Made by a program: the position numbers and the translations under genes. Below, in pieces: positions 9,231-17,747 of a stretch of 64,000 nucleotides of DNA (within the stretch, counting starts at the first letter, position 1; every line of letters starts with the position of its first letter). The stretch covers positions 40,123-104,122 of the forward strand of contig CAZYXV010000016.1 in assembly GCA_964651475.1 (NCBI GenBank), in the 5' to 3' direction. This stretch comes from JBGSMF01 sp964651475 (GTDB lineage: Bacteria; Chloroflexota; Anaerolineae; Fen-1058). The notes below the pieces were generated by a model, which was not told the origin of the DNA, ran no database searches, and saw only the letters and a list, made by a program, of their open reading frames with translations.

Positions 9231-9283
9231 ACGGAAATGCTCAACGCCTGCTGAACAAGCTGCGTGAGACACAGGAGGTTTGA
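9231..9283 (+). pseudogene. Remnant of a TPR gene 3' end
   Basis: One frame encodes NAQRLLNKLRETQEV and a stop. This matches the C-terminus of the TPR protein ending at 7590 (DARCLLNKLRDLAGQT), and the DNA core TGCTGAACAAGCT is identical. No upstream TPR helices are present. It is likely a leftover from a duplication, deletion or insertion. Its end supplies the AGGAGG ribosome site of the ATPase gene. Confidence 0.45.
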
Positions 9284-9285
9284 TT

Positions 9286-10320
9286 ATGTTCAAGTCTTTC
9301 ACTGTCAAAAATTTTCGCTGTTTCCGTGACCTGACGCTTGCGCCGCTGGAGCGCGTCAACCTGATTGCGGGGATAAACAATGTGGGCAAGACGGCATTGT
9401 TGGAAGCCATACTTATTCATGTTAGCCCCAATAGTCCTGATCTGCCATTGCGAGTCAATATCATTCGTGGCATTGAGCAAGGCGATGTGAATGTCCAGGA
9501 CGTATGGGAAGGATTGTTTTTCGATAAACGTACTAATGAATCTGTTCAACTAACAAGTGTAGATAGGAATGATGTGAGTCGCACTTTGCAAATTCGCCTG
9601 GCAGAGCCAGAAGGGGCGCCAGTGGTTATAGACGAGTCACTTTTAGCTGAAGTCAAATCGAACGAACTATTGCTTGAATACCAAGACTCCTCTGGACAAA
9701 GCGGGATTTCACGTGCATTTATTACACTTGAGGGTATTAAAGGTAAGCGCATTCAATCTGCTCCGGTTGCTTTAAGGGGTACATTGCTCAGCACTCACCG
9801 AAGGCTACCTGTAGAAGAACGCTTCAGCCAACTTGATGCGGCAGGACGGCAAAATGAAGTATTGGAGGTGCTGCAATTGCTAGAGCCGCGTTTGCAACGT
9901 TTGGCTGTGTTGGTTATGGGAAATAAACCTGTGCTTTATGGCGATATTGGGATAGGTGAACTATTACCTCTTCCTCTTATGGGTGAAGGTGTAGTGCGAT
10001 TGGCTGCAATCTTGTTAGTGATAGTAACCACGCCGGGGGGAGTTGTTCTCATTGATGAGGTTGAAAATGGCCTGCATTACTCTGTCTTGAACAACGTTTG
10101 GAAAGCGATTGCTAACGCCGCGCGCCGCTCCGAGACACAGGTCTTTGCTACCACACACAGTTGGGAGTGTATTCGAGCGGCGCACCAGGCCTTTGAGGAA
10201 AGCGAGATATACGATTTCCGTTTGCATAGGCTTGAGCGAATAAACGATGATATACGAACCGCAACGTATGATCAAGAGACTTTGAGCACCTCAGTCGAAA
10301 TGAACCTGGAGGTTCGTTAA
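9286..10320 (+). CDS. OLD-like AAA ATPase
   Basis: 344 residues with an SMC/ABC-type ATPase layout: FKSFTVKNFRCFRDL start, Walker A GINNVGKT (29-36), Walker B VVLIDEVENGLH, and a switch histidine in FATTHSWE. This is the single-chain AAA_21/OLD class. ATG 9286 follows AGGAGG by 7 bases. The stop overlaps the ATG of the TOPRIM gene by one base, so the two proteins probably act together. The base composition is AT-richer than neighbouring genes, which suggests transfer. Pairs of this kind include anti-phage systems. Confidence 0.85.
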   Translation: MFKSFTVKNFRCFRDLTLAPLERVNLIAGINNVGKTALLEAILIHVSPNSPDLPLRVNIIRGIEQGDVNVQDVWEGLFFDKRTNESVQLTSVDRNDVSRTLQIRLAEPEGAPVVIDESLLAEVKSNELLLEYQDSSGQSGISRAFITLEGIKGKRIQSAPVALRGTLLSTHRRLPVEERFSQLDAAGRQNEVLEVLQLLEPRLQRLAVLVMGNKPVLYGDIGIGELLPLPLMGEGVVRLAAILLVIVTTPGGVVLIDEVENGLHYSVLNNVWKAIANAARRSETQVFATTHSWECIRAAHQAFEESEIYDFRLHRLERINDDIRTATYDQETLSTSVEMNLEVR

Positions 10321-10934
10321 TGCCGGCCCTGACACACAGAATCATCAAGCCCAAATTGCTCATAGGCGAGGGGGCAGAGGAAGTGCGTTTTTTTGGCGCA
10401 CTGCTGGCTCATCTCCACATCGGTGATGTACAGGTTGAAGATTACAAAGGTAAGCAAGGACTGTCCAGCTATCTCAAAACTCTGACAACCGTCCGACCGG
10501 GCCGCGAACGCCTGGTTTCTTTGGGCATCACGCGGGACGCAGATGACAATGCACGAGATGCTTTTCGGAGTGTATGCGGCGCATTGGAACGTATTGGTTT
10601 GCCGTTGCCGGCTTCGCCGATGGATTTTGTCGGCGAAGCCCTCCGTGTGGGCGTTCTAATTCTGCCTGATGGACATAGCGAGGGAATGTTGGAAGATCTA
10701 TGCTTGTCTGCCATCGGGACTTACCCTGAAATGCGATGTGTGGATGAATATTTCAGGTGTGTGAATGATGCCGCCAAGAGGCAACCTCGCAACATGGCGA
10801 AAGCGCGCGTGCATGCCTGGCTATCATCTCAAACTGAGCCGGATAAACTTTTAGGAGTAGCGGCCGAGATAGGTTACTGGCCGTGGAACAGTCCTGCTTT
10901 CGCCCACGTCAAGCAATTCTTGCGCCAATTATAA
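10320..10934 (+). CDS. DUF3226/TOPRIM-like partner of the ATPase
   Basis: 204 residues. The early GEGAEEVRFF (glutamate-bearing strand) and later LGITRDADDNARDAF (Asp-x-Asp) are the acidic motifs expected of a TOPRIM fold, and the overall pattern fits DUF3226. TOPRIM domains cut or process nucleic acid with a metal. Translational coupling (TAATG) with the ATPase gene suggests a two-gene effector comparable in architecture to OLD or PARIS. The family assignment rests on motif recognition only. Confidence 0.7.
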   Translation: MPALTHRIIKPKLLIGEGAEEVRFFGALLAHLHIGDVQVEDYKGKQGLSSYLKTLTTVRPGRERLVSLGITRDADDNARDAFRSVCGALERIGLPLPASPMDFVGEALRVGVLILPDGHSEGMLEDLCLSAIGTYPEMRCVDEYFRCVNDAAKRQPRNMAKARVHAWLSSQTEPDKLLGVAAEIGYWPWNSPAFAHVKQFLRQL

Positions 10935-10945
10935 AAAGGTGACAC

Positions 10946-11890
10946 ATGACCCGTATCGTTTTTATGGGCACGCCCGATTTTGCCGTGCCCTCCTTGGACA
11001 GGCTTGCTTCTTCAAGAGAATACGAGATTGCCGGCGTGTATACGCAGCCCGACAAACCCGCGGGCCGAGGCCACAAGCTGCTGGCCCCGCCCGTCAAACA
11101 GTTCGCCGCCGCGCGTAATCTGCCCATCTTTCAGCCGCCCACGCTCCGCGCGCAGGAAGCGCAGGCCGAGCTTGTCGCGTTACACCCCGATGTGATCGTG
11201 GTCGCCGCTTACGGGCTGATCCTGCCGCGCGCCGTGTTGGATTTGCCGCCGCGCGGCTGCGTCAACGTCCACGCTTCGCTGCTGCCCAGGTATCGCGGCG
11301 CGGCGCCCATCCTGGCGGCGATTTTGAACGGCGATGACGTTACGGGCATCACGATCATGCAAATGGACGATGGCGTGGACACCGGCCCCATCCTGGCGCA
11401 GGCCGAATTGCCCATTAGCCCAGACGATACCACCGGCACACTTACAAAGCGGCTGGCGCAACTGGGCGCAGAACTGTTGGCGGAGACGTTACCGCGTTGG
11501 CTGGCCGGGCAAATCGCGCCGCGAACACAAGACAATACGCAGGCTACGCTTGCCCCGCGTTTGAGCAAGGAGGAAGGCCGTATGGATTGGTCGCTGTCTG
11601 CCGCTCAACTTGAACGGCGCGTGCGGGCGTTCGACCCGTGGCCGGGGACATTCACGATCTGGCAAGGCAAGCGGCTCAAGATTAACAAATCTCAAATCTC
11701 AAATACCCAATGTCCACCACCCAATACCCGCGTCGGCCAGGTCGTTCGGTGGGACGGCAGTGTGGGTGTTGTGACCGGCGAAGGTGTGTTAGAATTGTTG
11801 GAGGTGCAGCTAGAAGGCAAGCGCGCGATGTGCGCGATGGATTTGGCGCGAGGGCAGCCGGCGTTTATCGGAGCGCGATTGGGGAAATAG
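10946..11890 (+). CDS. fmt: Methionyl-tRNA formyltransferase
   Basis: Transfers a formyl group from 10-formyl-THF to initiator Met-tRNA. The N-terminal catalytic domain shows FMGTPDFAVPSL, the substrate loop KPAGRGHK, and the signature HASLLPRYRGAAP, followed by ITIMQMDDGVDTGPIL. The C-terminal tRNA-binding domain begins after about residue 205. It is 314 residues, normal for the family. Residues about 248-261 (NKSQISNTQCPPPN) come from a period-7 tandem array inserted in frame. The gene sits between two defence-type loci. Confidence 0.95.
   Translation: MTRIVFMGTPDFAVPSLDRLASSREYEIAGVYTQPDKPAGRGHKLLAPPVKQFAAARNLPIFQPPTLRAQEAQAELVALHPDVIVVAAYGLILPRAVLDLPPRGCVNVHASLLPRYRGAAPILAAILNGDDVTGITIMQMDDGVDTGPILAQAELPISPDDTTGTLTKRLAQLGAELLAETLPRWLAGQIAPRTQDNTQATLAPRLSKEEGRMDWSLSAAQLERRVRAFDPWPGTFTIWQGKRLKINKSQISNTQCPPPNTRVGQVVRWDGSVGVVTGEGVLELLEVQLEGKRAMCAMDLARGQPAFIGARLGK
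11686..11727 (+). repeat. Period-7 tandem array inside fmt
   Basis: Six heptamers in a row (CAAATCT, CAAATCT, CAAATAC, CCAATGT, CCACCAC, CCAATAC) total 42 bases, or 14 codons, and so keep the fmt frame. The AT-rich composition contrasts with the surrounding gene. Confidence 0.85.
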
Positions 11891-11927
11891 CATCCCTGCT
11901 GGGCTTGACGTGAATGGAGCGAGTTGG

Positions 11928-12575
11928 ATGAAGAAAGTATTGACGCGAAAATTGCTTGTTGCTGAGGCGCGAGAATTTTGTACCAGAGACCATTACTACC
12001 TGGAATTGTTCGGCGTCACTGATGGCAAGGCCGTCGGCACTTTTATTGAACACAAATTTCAGCAGGAACTCGGGTTGCGTTTCAAGATGGATATCGGCAG
12101 TTCGGCTTTGGGACTTGATTTGCCATCGCTTGAAGTAGACATCAAAGTGACGTCTATTCGCCAACCACAGTCCTCTTGCCCCTTTCGGTCGGCAAGACAA
12201 AAAATATATGGGCTCGGATATAACTTGCTCCTGTTTGTTTACGACAAGCAAGACGATCCGAAATCCAAGGTAGCCCGGCTTGCCTTTGTGAGCGGCGCAT
12301 TGATTGACAAAACGCGCACGGCAGATTATCAAACCACTCGTGGCATTCTTGAGATTCTTGAGCGCAGCGGGAACCACGACGACATAATGGCCTTTCTCTA
12401 CGACCGCAATCTCCCGGGCGATGAGATTGTGTACAACGCTCTTGCCGACGAAATCTTGCAATCGCCGCCTGTGCTTGGTTACCTGACCATCTCAAACGCG
12501 CTTCAGTGGCGGCTTCAGTACGGTCGAATAGTCAACCTGGTAGAAACAATTCCGGGAATCGTAAAGGTTATATGA
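11928..12575 (+). CDS. Type II restriction endonuclease candidate
   Basis: 215 residues. The region GLDLPSLEVDIKVTS carries D...D-x-K, consistent with a PD-(D/E)xK nuclease core. It is followed by the conserved-looking SSCPFRSARQKIYGLGYNLL. The ATG at 11928 has GGAG 8 bases upstream, and an upstream in-frame GTG at 11910 is less likely. The stop overlaps the methyltransferase ATG (ATGA). The pairing with an adenine methyltransferase is the main reason for the call. Recognition sequence unknown. Confidence 0.72.
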   Translation: MKKVLTRKLLVAEAREFCTRDHYYLELFGVTDGKAVGTFIEHKFQQELGLRFKMDIGSSALGLDLPSLEVDIKVTSIRQPQSSCPFRSARQKIYGLGYNLLLFVYDKQDDPKSKVARLAFVSGALIDKTRTADYQTTRGILEILERSGNHDDIMAFLYDRNLPGDEIVYNALADEILQSPPVLGYLTISNALQWRLQYGRIVNLVETIPGIVKVI

Positions 12576-14371
12576 GCGGCGTTGCGCATTATATTGCCGA
12601 GGCAGTGGCCCAATATCGCATTGAGTCAGGTCAAGTTCTGCTGGCTGATCTAATCTCTGGTTTTGAAACCTTTGAACGCGCCAATGACGAATTGCGCCGT
12701 TTGAGCGGCGTCTGGCACTTTTTTAAAAATCAACAAGCCCTGGAAGAATTTCAGCGCGCCCTGACATATACCGGCGATTTAGAGGTTTCCTCAAGCCGCG
12801 AGTGGGGAGATTTTCAAACCCCCCCTGACCTGGCGGCGCGGGTTTGTAATTACTTGGCCGGCATCGGCGTTTCGCCGGGCGTCATCATCGAGCCGACTTG
12901 TGGGATGGGTAACTTTATTTTTGCTGCGCTGAGAACATTCCCGGCGGCTGAGCGTATCTATGGCGTCGAAATTCGGGAAGAGTATGTGTGGCGTGTAAAG
13001 ACTGCTTTGTTGGTACACGCCTTGCGCGGCGCAAGTGTTTCGGCGGAAATCGAATTGCACCACGATAACATCTTTACTCACAAATTCCCTCAAAGCCTCG
13101 CCAATGTTCACAGTGTTCTGGTTATTGGTAATCCTCCCTGGGTAACCAATGCGGAACTTGGCGCGTTGGGAGCGCGCAACCTGCCCAAGAAGCGAAATAT
13201 CAAAACGCTCTGCGGTATGGATGCAATCACCGGCAAAAGCAATTTTGACATTGGCGAATTTATCTTGCTCCAAATGCTCGCTTGTTTTGGACAACAGTCC
13301 GGAACGCTCGCGATGCTCTGCAAAGATTCTGTGATCAAGAATATGGTCGAGCTATTGCCGCAAAAGCATTTCCACGTTTCTAACCCGCGGGCGCTCAAGA
13401 TAGACGCCAGGCGCGAGTTTGGGGTTGCAGTCGAGGCCAGTTTGCTGGTAATGGAATTAGGCGCGCCTGTGCAGGCTCAAACTTGCCAGGTTGCTACACT
13501 TGAGCAGCCTGACCACGTGGCGAAATCGTTTGGTTGGACTCGCGGCAAATTTGTGTCGAACGTCACCGACTATGAAGCCCATTCTGATTTGGATGGACGA
13601 TCAACGTGGATCTGGCGGCAAGGCGTCAAGCACGACTGCGCCAAAATCATGGAGCTGAACCTGGAAGAAAATCGCCTCGTGAATGGGTACGGAGAAGACG
13701 TGGAGGTTGAAGGAGACCACACCTATTGGCTTTTGAAAAGCTCCGACCTGCAAAATTTTCAAGCCGCCCGTCCGCGAAAGAAAATCATCATCACCCAAGC
13801 TCGACTGGGCGACGAGACGGCAGGGTTGAGCATAAAAGCTCCTCGCCTTTGGAATTACCTGCTCCGGCACCGCCATCACTTTGAAAAACGCAAATCCAGT
13901 GTTTACAATGGCAAGCCGCGCTTTTCAATTTTTGGCATTGGCGATTATTCTTTCAAACTTTACAAGGTGGCTGTCTCTGGCCTCTACAAAACGCCCATCT
14001 TTTCACTTGTGCTCCCGCTAGAAGGGCGCCCGGTTATGCTGGACGATACCTGCTATTTTCTCGGCTTTGATACCTACACCGAGGCGCTCTTTACAAACTC
14101 ATTGCTCAACAGCCCCCTGGTAATACAATTTCTCCGTTCAATAGTTTTTAAAGACGCCAAGCGCCCCTACACCAAAGAGGTATTGATGCGCATAGATATG
14201 GCCCGGGCGGCGGCGCGATTGACTTTTCCATCTCTGCGCGCTTTCTGGTCAGAGATTGGCGGCCAACCCCAAGAGCCGGTCACAGCAGCCGATTGGGAAG
14301 ATTACGTACGCAAATTCTCCAGCGAGTCAATTCAGCAGAGAAATTGCCAACTAGAGTTTACGCTCGGGTAA
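12572..14371 (+). CDS. N6-adenine DNA methyltransferase of a type II R-M system
   Basis: 599 residues from the ATG overlapping the nuclease stop. SAM motif I is EPTCGMGNFIFAAL and catalytic motif IV is VIGNPPWVTN, the gamma-class order (I before IV) of N6-adenine enzymes. The C-terminal half, about residues 330-560, is presumably the target-recognition part, with YKVAVSGLYK and DTCYFLGFDT as seen in related enzymes. It protects host DNA from the coupled nuclease. It ends 44 bases before the dehydrogenase operon. Confidence 0.88.
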   Translation: MSGVAHYIAEAVAQYRIESGQVLLADLISGFETFERANDELRRLSGVWHFFKNQQALEEFQRALTYTGDLEVSSSREWGDFQTPPDLAARVCNYLAGIGVSPGVIIEPTCGMGNFIFAALRTFPAAERIYGVEIREEYVWRVKTALLVHALRGASVSAEIELHHDNIFTHKFPQSLANVHSVLVIGNPPWVTNAELGALGARNLPKKRNIKTLCGMDAITGKSNFDIGEFILLQMLACFGQQSGTLAMLCKDSVIKNMVELLPQKHFHVSNPRALKIDARREFGVAVEASLLVMELGAPVQAQTCQVATLEQPDHVAKSFGWTRGKFVSNVTDYEAHSDLDGRSTWIWRQGVKHDCAKIMELNLEENRLVNGYGEDVEVEGDHTYWLLKSSDLQNFQAARPRKKIIITQARLGDETAGLSIKAPRLWNYLLRHRHHFEKRKSSVYNGKPRFSIFGIGDYSFKLYKVAVSGLYKTPIFSLVLPLEGRPVMLDDTCYFLGFDTYTEALFTNSLLNSPLVIQFLRSIVFKDAKRPYTKEVLMRIDMARAAARLTFPSLRAFWSEIGGQPQEPVTAADWEDYVRKFSSESIQQRNCQLEFTLG

Positions 14372-14415
14372 GCAAACTGATGATCTGATTGGACTAATCA
14401 CGCAAGGAGGTAAAC

Positions 14416-15393
14416 GTGAGCGAACTGGCAAAAGATGAACTGCTCGAACTGTATCGGCAGATGGCCCTCATCCGGCGCTTTGAAGAAAAATCCGCCGAGC
14501 TGTACGGCGCGGGCAAGATTGGCGGATTTCTGCACCTGTACATTGGCGAAGAGGCCGTCGCCGTTGGCGCGTGCAAGGCGCTGCGCGCCGACGATCATCT
14601 GCTGACGGCCTATCGCGATCACGGCTGGGCGATTGCCAGGGGACTGGATCCCAGGCGCGTGATGGCGGAACTCTTGGGCAAGGCCACCGGCGTGGTGGGC
14701 GGGCGCGGCGGCTCGATGCACATGGCCAGCGCCGAGCGCCAATATTGGGGTGGACATGCCATTGTGGGCGGCCACCTGCCGCTGGCGACCGGCGTGGGAT
14801 TGGCCGTTCGCTACCAGGAGCAAGACCGCGCCGTGCTGTGCGTGTTGGGCGAAGGCACCACCAACATTGGCTATTTTCACGAATCCATCAACCTGGCCGC
14901 CGTGTGGAAGCTGCCCGTCGTCTACGTGGTCGAAAATAACCAGTACGGCATGGGCACCCAGGTAGGGCGCGCCTCGGCAGTGTCCAACATTTTCGAAAAA
15001 GGCTGCGCCTACGACATTGCCAACGCCCAGGTCAACGGCCAGGAGGTGTTGGCTGTCTACCAGGCTGTGCAGACGGCATTGGAGCACGCGCGCAAAAACG
15101 GGCCTTTTCTCCTGGAGGCGCTCACCTATCGCTACTCCGGCCACTCGATGGGCGACCCGGAGCGGTACCGCAGCAAAACCGAAATCGAAGCGCAGCGCGC
15201 GCGCGATCCTATTCACCTTTTTGGAGAGCATCTCCAGGGGCAAGGTATGGCCGATTCCGCTGCGTTGGAAGGGATTGCCCAAATCGTCGAAACCGACCTG
15301 GCCGAGATTGTTCAATTCGCTGAAGCAAGCCCAGAGCCGGATGATTCGACGTTGTGCGATCACATTTACGTCAACTTGCCGGGTTGCGGCTAG
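14416..15393 (+). CDS. pdhA: Pyruvate/2-oxoacid dehydrogenase E1 alpha
   Basis: Thiamine-diphosphate-dependent decarboxylase subunit, 325 residues. Features are MALIRRFEEKSAELY, the HLYIGEEAVAVG region, GGRGGSMHM, the ThDP motif from GEGTTNIGYFHE to VENN, and the phosphorylation-loop-like YRYSGHSMGDPERYRS. The start is a GTG 5 bases after AAGGAGG. It is first of a three-gene set (E1 alpha, E1 beta, E2). An acetoin dehydrogenase cannot be excluded, because the same family serves both and no E3 is adjacent. Confidence 0.9.
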   Translation: MSELAKDELLELYRQMALIRRFEEKSAELYGAGKIGGFLHLYIGEEAVAVGACKALRADDHLLTAYRDHGWAIARGLDPRRVMAELLGKATGVVGGRGGSMHMASAERQYWGGHAIVGGHLPLATGVGLAVRYQEQDRAVLCVLGEGTTNIGYFHESINLAAVWKLPVVYVVENNQYGMGTQVGRASAVSNIFEKGCAYDIANAQVNGQEVLAVYQAVQTALEHARKNGPFLLEALTYRYSGHSMGDPERYRSKTEIEAQRARDPIHLFGEHLQGQGMADSAALEGIAQIVETDLAEIVQFAEASPEPDDSTLCDHIYVNLPGCG

Positions 15394-15404
15394 GAGGGTG
15401 CATT

Positions 15405-16388
15405 ATGGCCAAGATTACGGTTCGAGAAGCAATCAGCCAAGCCATGCGCGAAGAGATGTATCGCGACGAGCGCGTATTCATCATGGGCGAGGAAGTTGGA
15501 GTGTGGGGTGGCACGTACGCCGTCACGCGCGGCTTTGTGGACGAGTTTGGCGAAAAGCGCGTGCGCGATACGCCCATCGCCGAGGGCGTCATCGCCGGCG
15601 CCGCCGCCGGGGCCGCCATGGCCGGCCTGCGGCCCATCGCCGAGATTATGACGATTAATTTCGCATTCCTGGCGATGGACCAGATTGTCAATCACGCCGC
15701 GAAACTGCACTACATGTTCAACGGCCAAATCAAGTGCCCGGTGGTTTTCCGAACCGTCGGCGGCGGAGGGCGGCAACTGGCCGCTACTCATTCACAAACG
15801 CCTGACGTGGTCTTTGCGCACTTTCCCGGCCTCAAGATCGTTGCGCCGGGCACGCCCGCCGACGCCAAAGGCTTGCTCAAGTCGGCCATCCGCGACGATG
15901 ATCCCGTTTTCTTTATCGAGCACGCCACGCTGTACCAGGTGCGCGGCGAGGTGCCGGATGACAAAGATTACTTGACACCAATCGGCGTTTCCGACGTCAA
16001 GCGAGAAGGCAAAGACGTCACCCTTGTGTCGTATTCCAAAATGCTCCAGGTGTCGCTGGAAGCGGCGGATCAACTCGCTGCGCAAGGCATCCAGGCAGAG
16101 GTAGTTGATCTGCGCACGCTGCGCCCGCTGGATACCGGCCCCGTCATCGAATCGGTCAAAAAGACCAACCGGCTGGTAGTGGTTGAGGAAGGCTGGCGCA
16201 GTTATGGCATTGGCTCGGAGGTAGCCAGCCGCGTGGCCGAGTTGGCCTTTGATTACCTGGACGCGCCCATCCGGCGCGTGGCGCAGGCGGAGGTGCCCCT
16301 GCCATACAATCGCCGGCTGGAGCAAATGGCGCTGCCCCAGGTCAAAGACATTATCGGGGCGGCAAAGGATGTGTTATATTTAGGCTGA
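15405..16388 (+). CDS. pdhB: Pyruvate/2-oxoacid dehydrogenase E1 beta
   Basis: 327 residues. Family traits are REAISQAMREEMYRDERV, GEEVGVWGGTYAVT, DTPIAEGVIAGAAAGAAM, HSQTPDVVFAHFPGLKIV and the C-terminal transketolase_C block VVVEEGWRSYGIGSEV. It forms an alpha2beta2 E1 with the preceding gene. ATG 15405 is chosen for its GGAGGG 9 bases upstream; the open frame extends further 5' without a ribosome site. It lies 11 bases after E1 alpha. Confidence 0.93.
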   Translation: MAKITVREAISQAMREEMYRDERVFIMGEEVGVWGGTYAVTRGFVDEFGEKRVRDTPIAEGVIAGAAAGAAMAGLRPIAEIMTINFAFLAMDQIVNHAAKLHYMFNGQIKCPVVFRTVGGGGRQLAATHSQTPDVVFAHFPGLKIVAPGTPADAKGLLKSAIRDDDPVFFIEHATLYQVRGEVPDDKDYLTPIGVSDVKREGKDVTLVSYSKMLQVSLEAADQLAAQGIQAEVVDLRTLRPLDTGPVIESVKKTNRLVVVEEGWRSYGIGSEVASRVAELAFDYLDAPIRRVAQAEVPLPYNRRLEQMALPQVKDIIGAAKDVLYLG

Positions 16389-16481
16389 GGTTAAGGCCGA
16401 GGTTGAGACTGAGGTTAAGGGTAAGATGACCTATCGGAAAAATATGCATACCCGTCCTTAACCTCAACCTTAACCTCAACT
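16387..16481 (+). repeat. Tandem GAGGTT/TTAACC arrays in inverted orientation
   Basis: The left side has period-6/12 units built on GAGGTTAAGG and GAGGTTGAG. The right side (16456-16480) has the complementary units CCTTAACCTC and CAACC. The two can fold into a long imperfect hairpin between E1 beta and E2, for example 16411-16420 with 16456-16465. There is no T tract, and the E2 ribosome site follows directly. Confidence 0.8.
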
Positions 16482-16501
16482 CTTATAAGGGAGGCATTAG
16501 T

Positions 16502-17722
16502 GTGGCTGAATTAATTACGATGCCCAAGTTGGGCTTTGACATGGCCGAAGGAACCCTGGTGGAATGGACCAAAAAAGTGGGGGAGCACGTTGCCGAAGGC
16601 GACATTATCGCCATCATCGAGACGGACAAGGCGAACGTGGAGGTGACGTCGTTCAAAGCGGGGACCTTGCTTGCTGTGTTGGTAAAAGAAGGCGCAATCG
16701 TACCGGTGGGACAACCTGTTGCGGTGATTGGCGACGCAGGCGAGAAGATTGACCTGGCGGCGTTGGGTGTGGCCGAGGTCGTTCCCGAGAAGGCCCCCGC
16801 CGCTGCACCTGCGCCAGCGCCAGGCGCCCCCGCCGCCGAGCCGGGCCGCGTAGCAGCCTCGCCAGTGGCGCAGCGCATGGCCCGCGAATTGGGCCTGGAT
16901 TTGCGCCAGGTGCAAGGCAGCGGCCCCCGCGGGCGGATTATCAAGCGAGACATTGAAGCCCACCTCAAAACGCGCCACGAACTTCAGCCTGCTCCCTTGC
17001 CTGTTTCCATACCGTCGTCTATTCCTGCCTCCGACGATTATCGCGTCGAGCTGCTCACGCCCATGCGCCAGACCATCGCCCGGCGAATGACCGAGAGCAA
17101 GCAGCAAGCGCCGCATTTTTACATCACGATGGAAGTGAATATGGAAGAGGCTTTGGCGCTGCGCCAACAGTTGAACGCGCTGCTGCCAGAAGGCGAGTCC
17201 ATTTCGATCACCGACATGATCATCAAGGCGGCGGCGGTCGCGCTGCGGGAATTCCCCGGCGTCAACGCTTCTTTTGCCGGAAACGAAATCCACGTGCACC
17301 ATCACGTTAACATTGGCATTGCGGTGGCGCGCGAGTCAGGCCTGGTGACGACAGTGCTGAAGGATTGCGACAAAAAGACGCTCCCGCACATCGCGCGCGA
17401 GTCGCGCGAGCTAATTGGCCGGGCGCGCGAAGGTCGTATGCGGGCGGACGAAATGGTCGGCGGCACTTTTAACATCAGCAACCTGGGCATGTTTGGCGTT
17501 GAGGATTTTGTCGCCATCATCAGTCCGCCGCAGGCGGCTGTGCTGGCGGTGGGCGCGTTGAGGCGCGTGCCCGTCGTCAACGAGGCCGGGCAGCTTGTTG
17601 CGGGTACCCGGATGAAAGTCACACTTTCCGCCGATCACCGCGTGACTGACGGCGCAGAGGCGGCCCGATTTTTGCAGGCGTTCAAGCAGGCGGTGGAGCA
17701 ACCTGTGCGGTTGATGCTGTAG
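16502..17722 (+). CDS. pdhC: Dihydrolipoamide acyltransferase (E2)
   Basis: 406 residues. The N-terminal lipoyl domain has the lysine in IIETDKANVEVTS. An Ala/Pro linker, a peripheral-subunit-binding domain (SPVAQRMARELGLDLRQV, GSGPRGRIIKRDI) and the catalytic domain follow, ending with SADHRVTDGAEAARFL and the active-site DHRxxDG. It transfers the acyl group from lipoyl to CoA. GTG start after AAGGGAGG. A single lipoyl domain is present, and the E3 (lpd) gene is not in the window. Confidence 0.94.
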   Translation: MAELITMPKLGFDMAEGTLVEWTKKVGEHVAEGDIIAIIETDKANVEVTSFKAGTLLAVLVKEGAIVPVGQPVAVIGDAGEKIDLAALGVAEVVPEKAPAAAPAPAPGAPAAEPGRVAASPVAQRMARELGLDLRQVQGSGPRGRIIKRDIEAHLKTRHELQPAPLPVSIPSSIPASDDYRVELLTPMRQTIARRMTESKQQAPHFYITMEVNMEEALALRQQLNALLPEGESISITDMIIKAAAVALREFPGVNASFAGNEIHVHHHVNIGIAVARESGLVTTVLKDCDKKTLPHIARESRELIGRAREGRMRADEMVGGTFNISNLGMFGVEDFVAIISPPQAAVLAVGALRRVPVVNEAGQLVAGTRMKVTLSADHRVTDGAEAARFLQAFKQAVEQPVRLML

Positions 17723-17747
17723 AGCGGCAACATTCTGAAAAACACTT

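Noticed and set aside
14398..15363. Minus-strand open frame of 321 codons opposite E1 alpha
   Set aside because: Antisense to a clear dehydrogenase gene, Gly/His-rich shadow composition.
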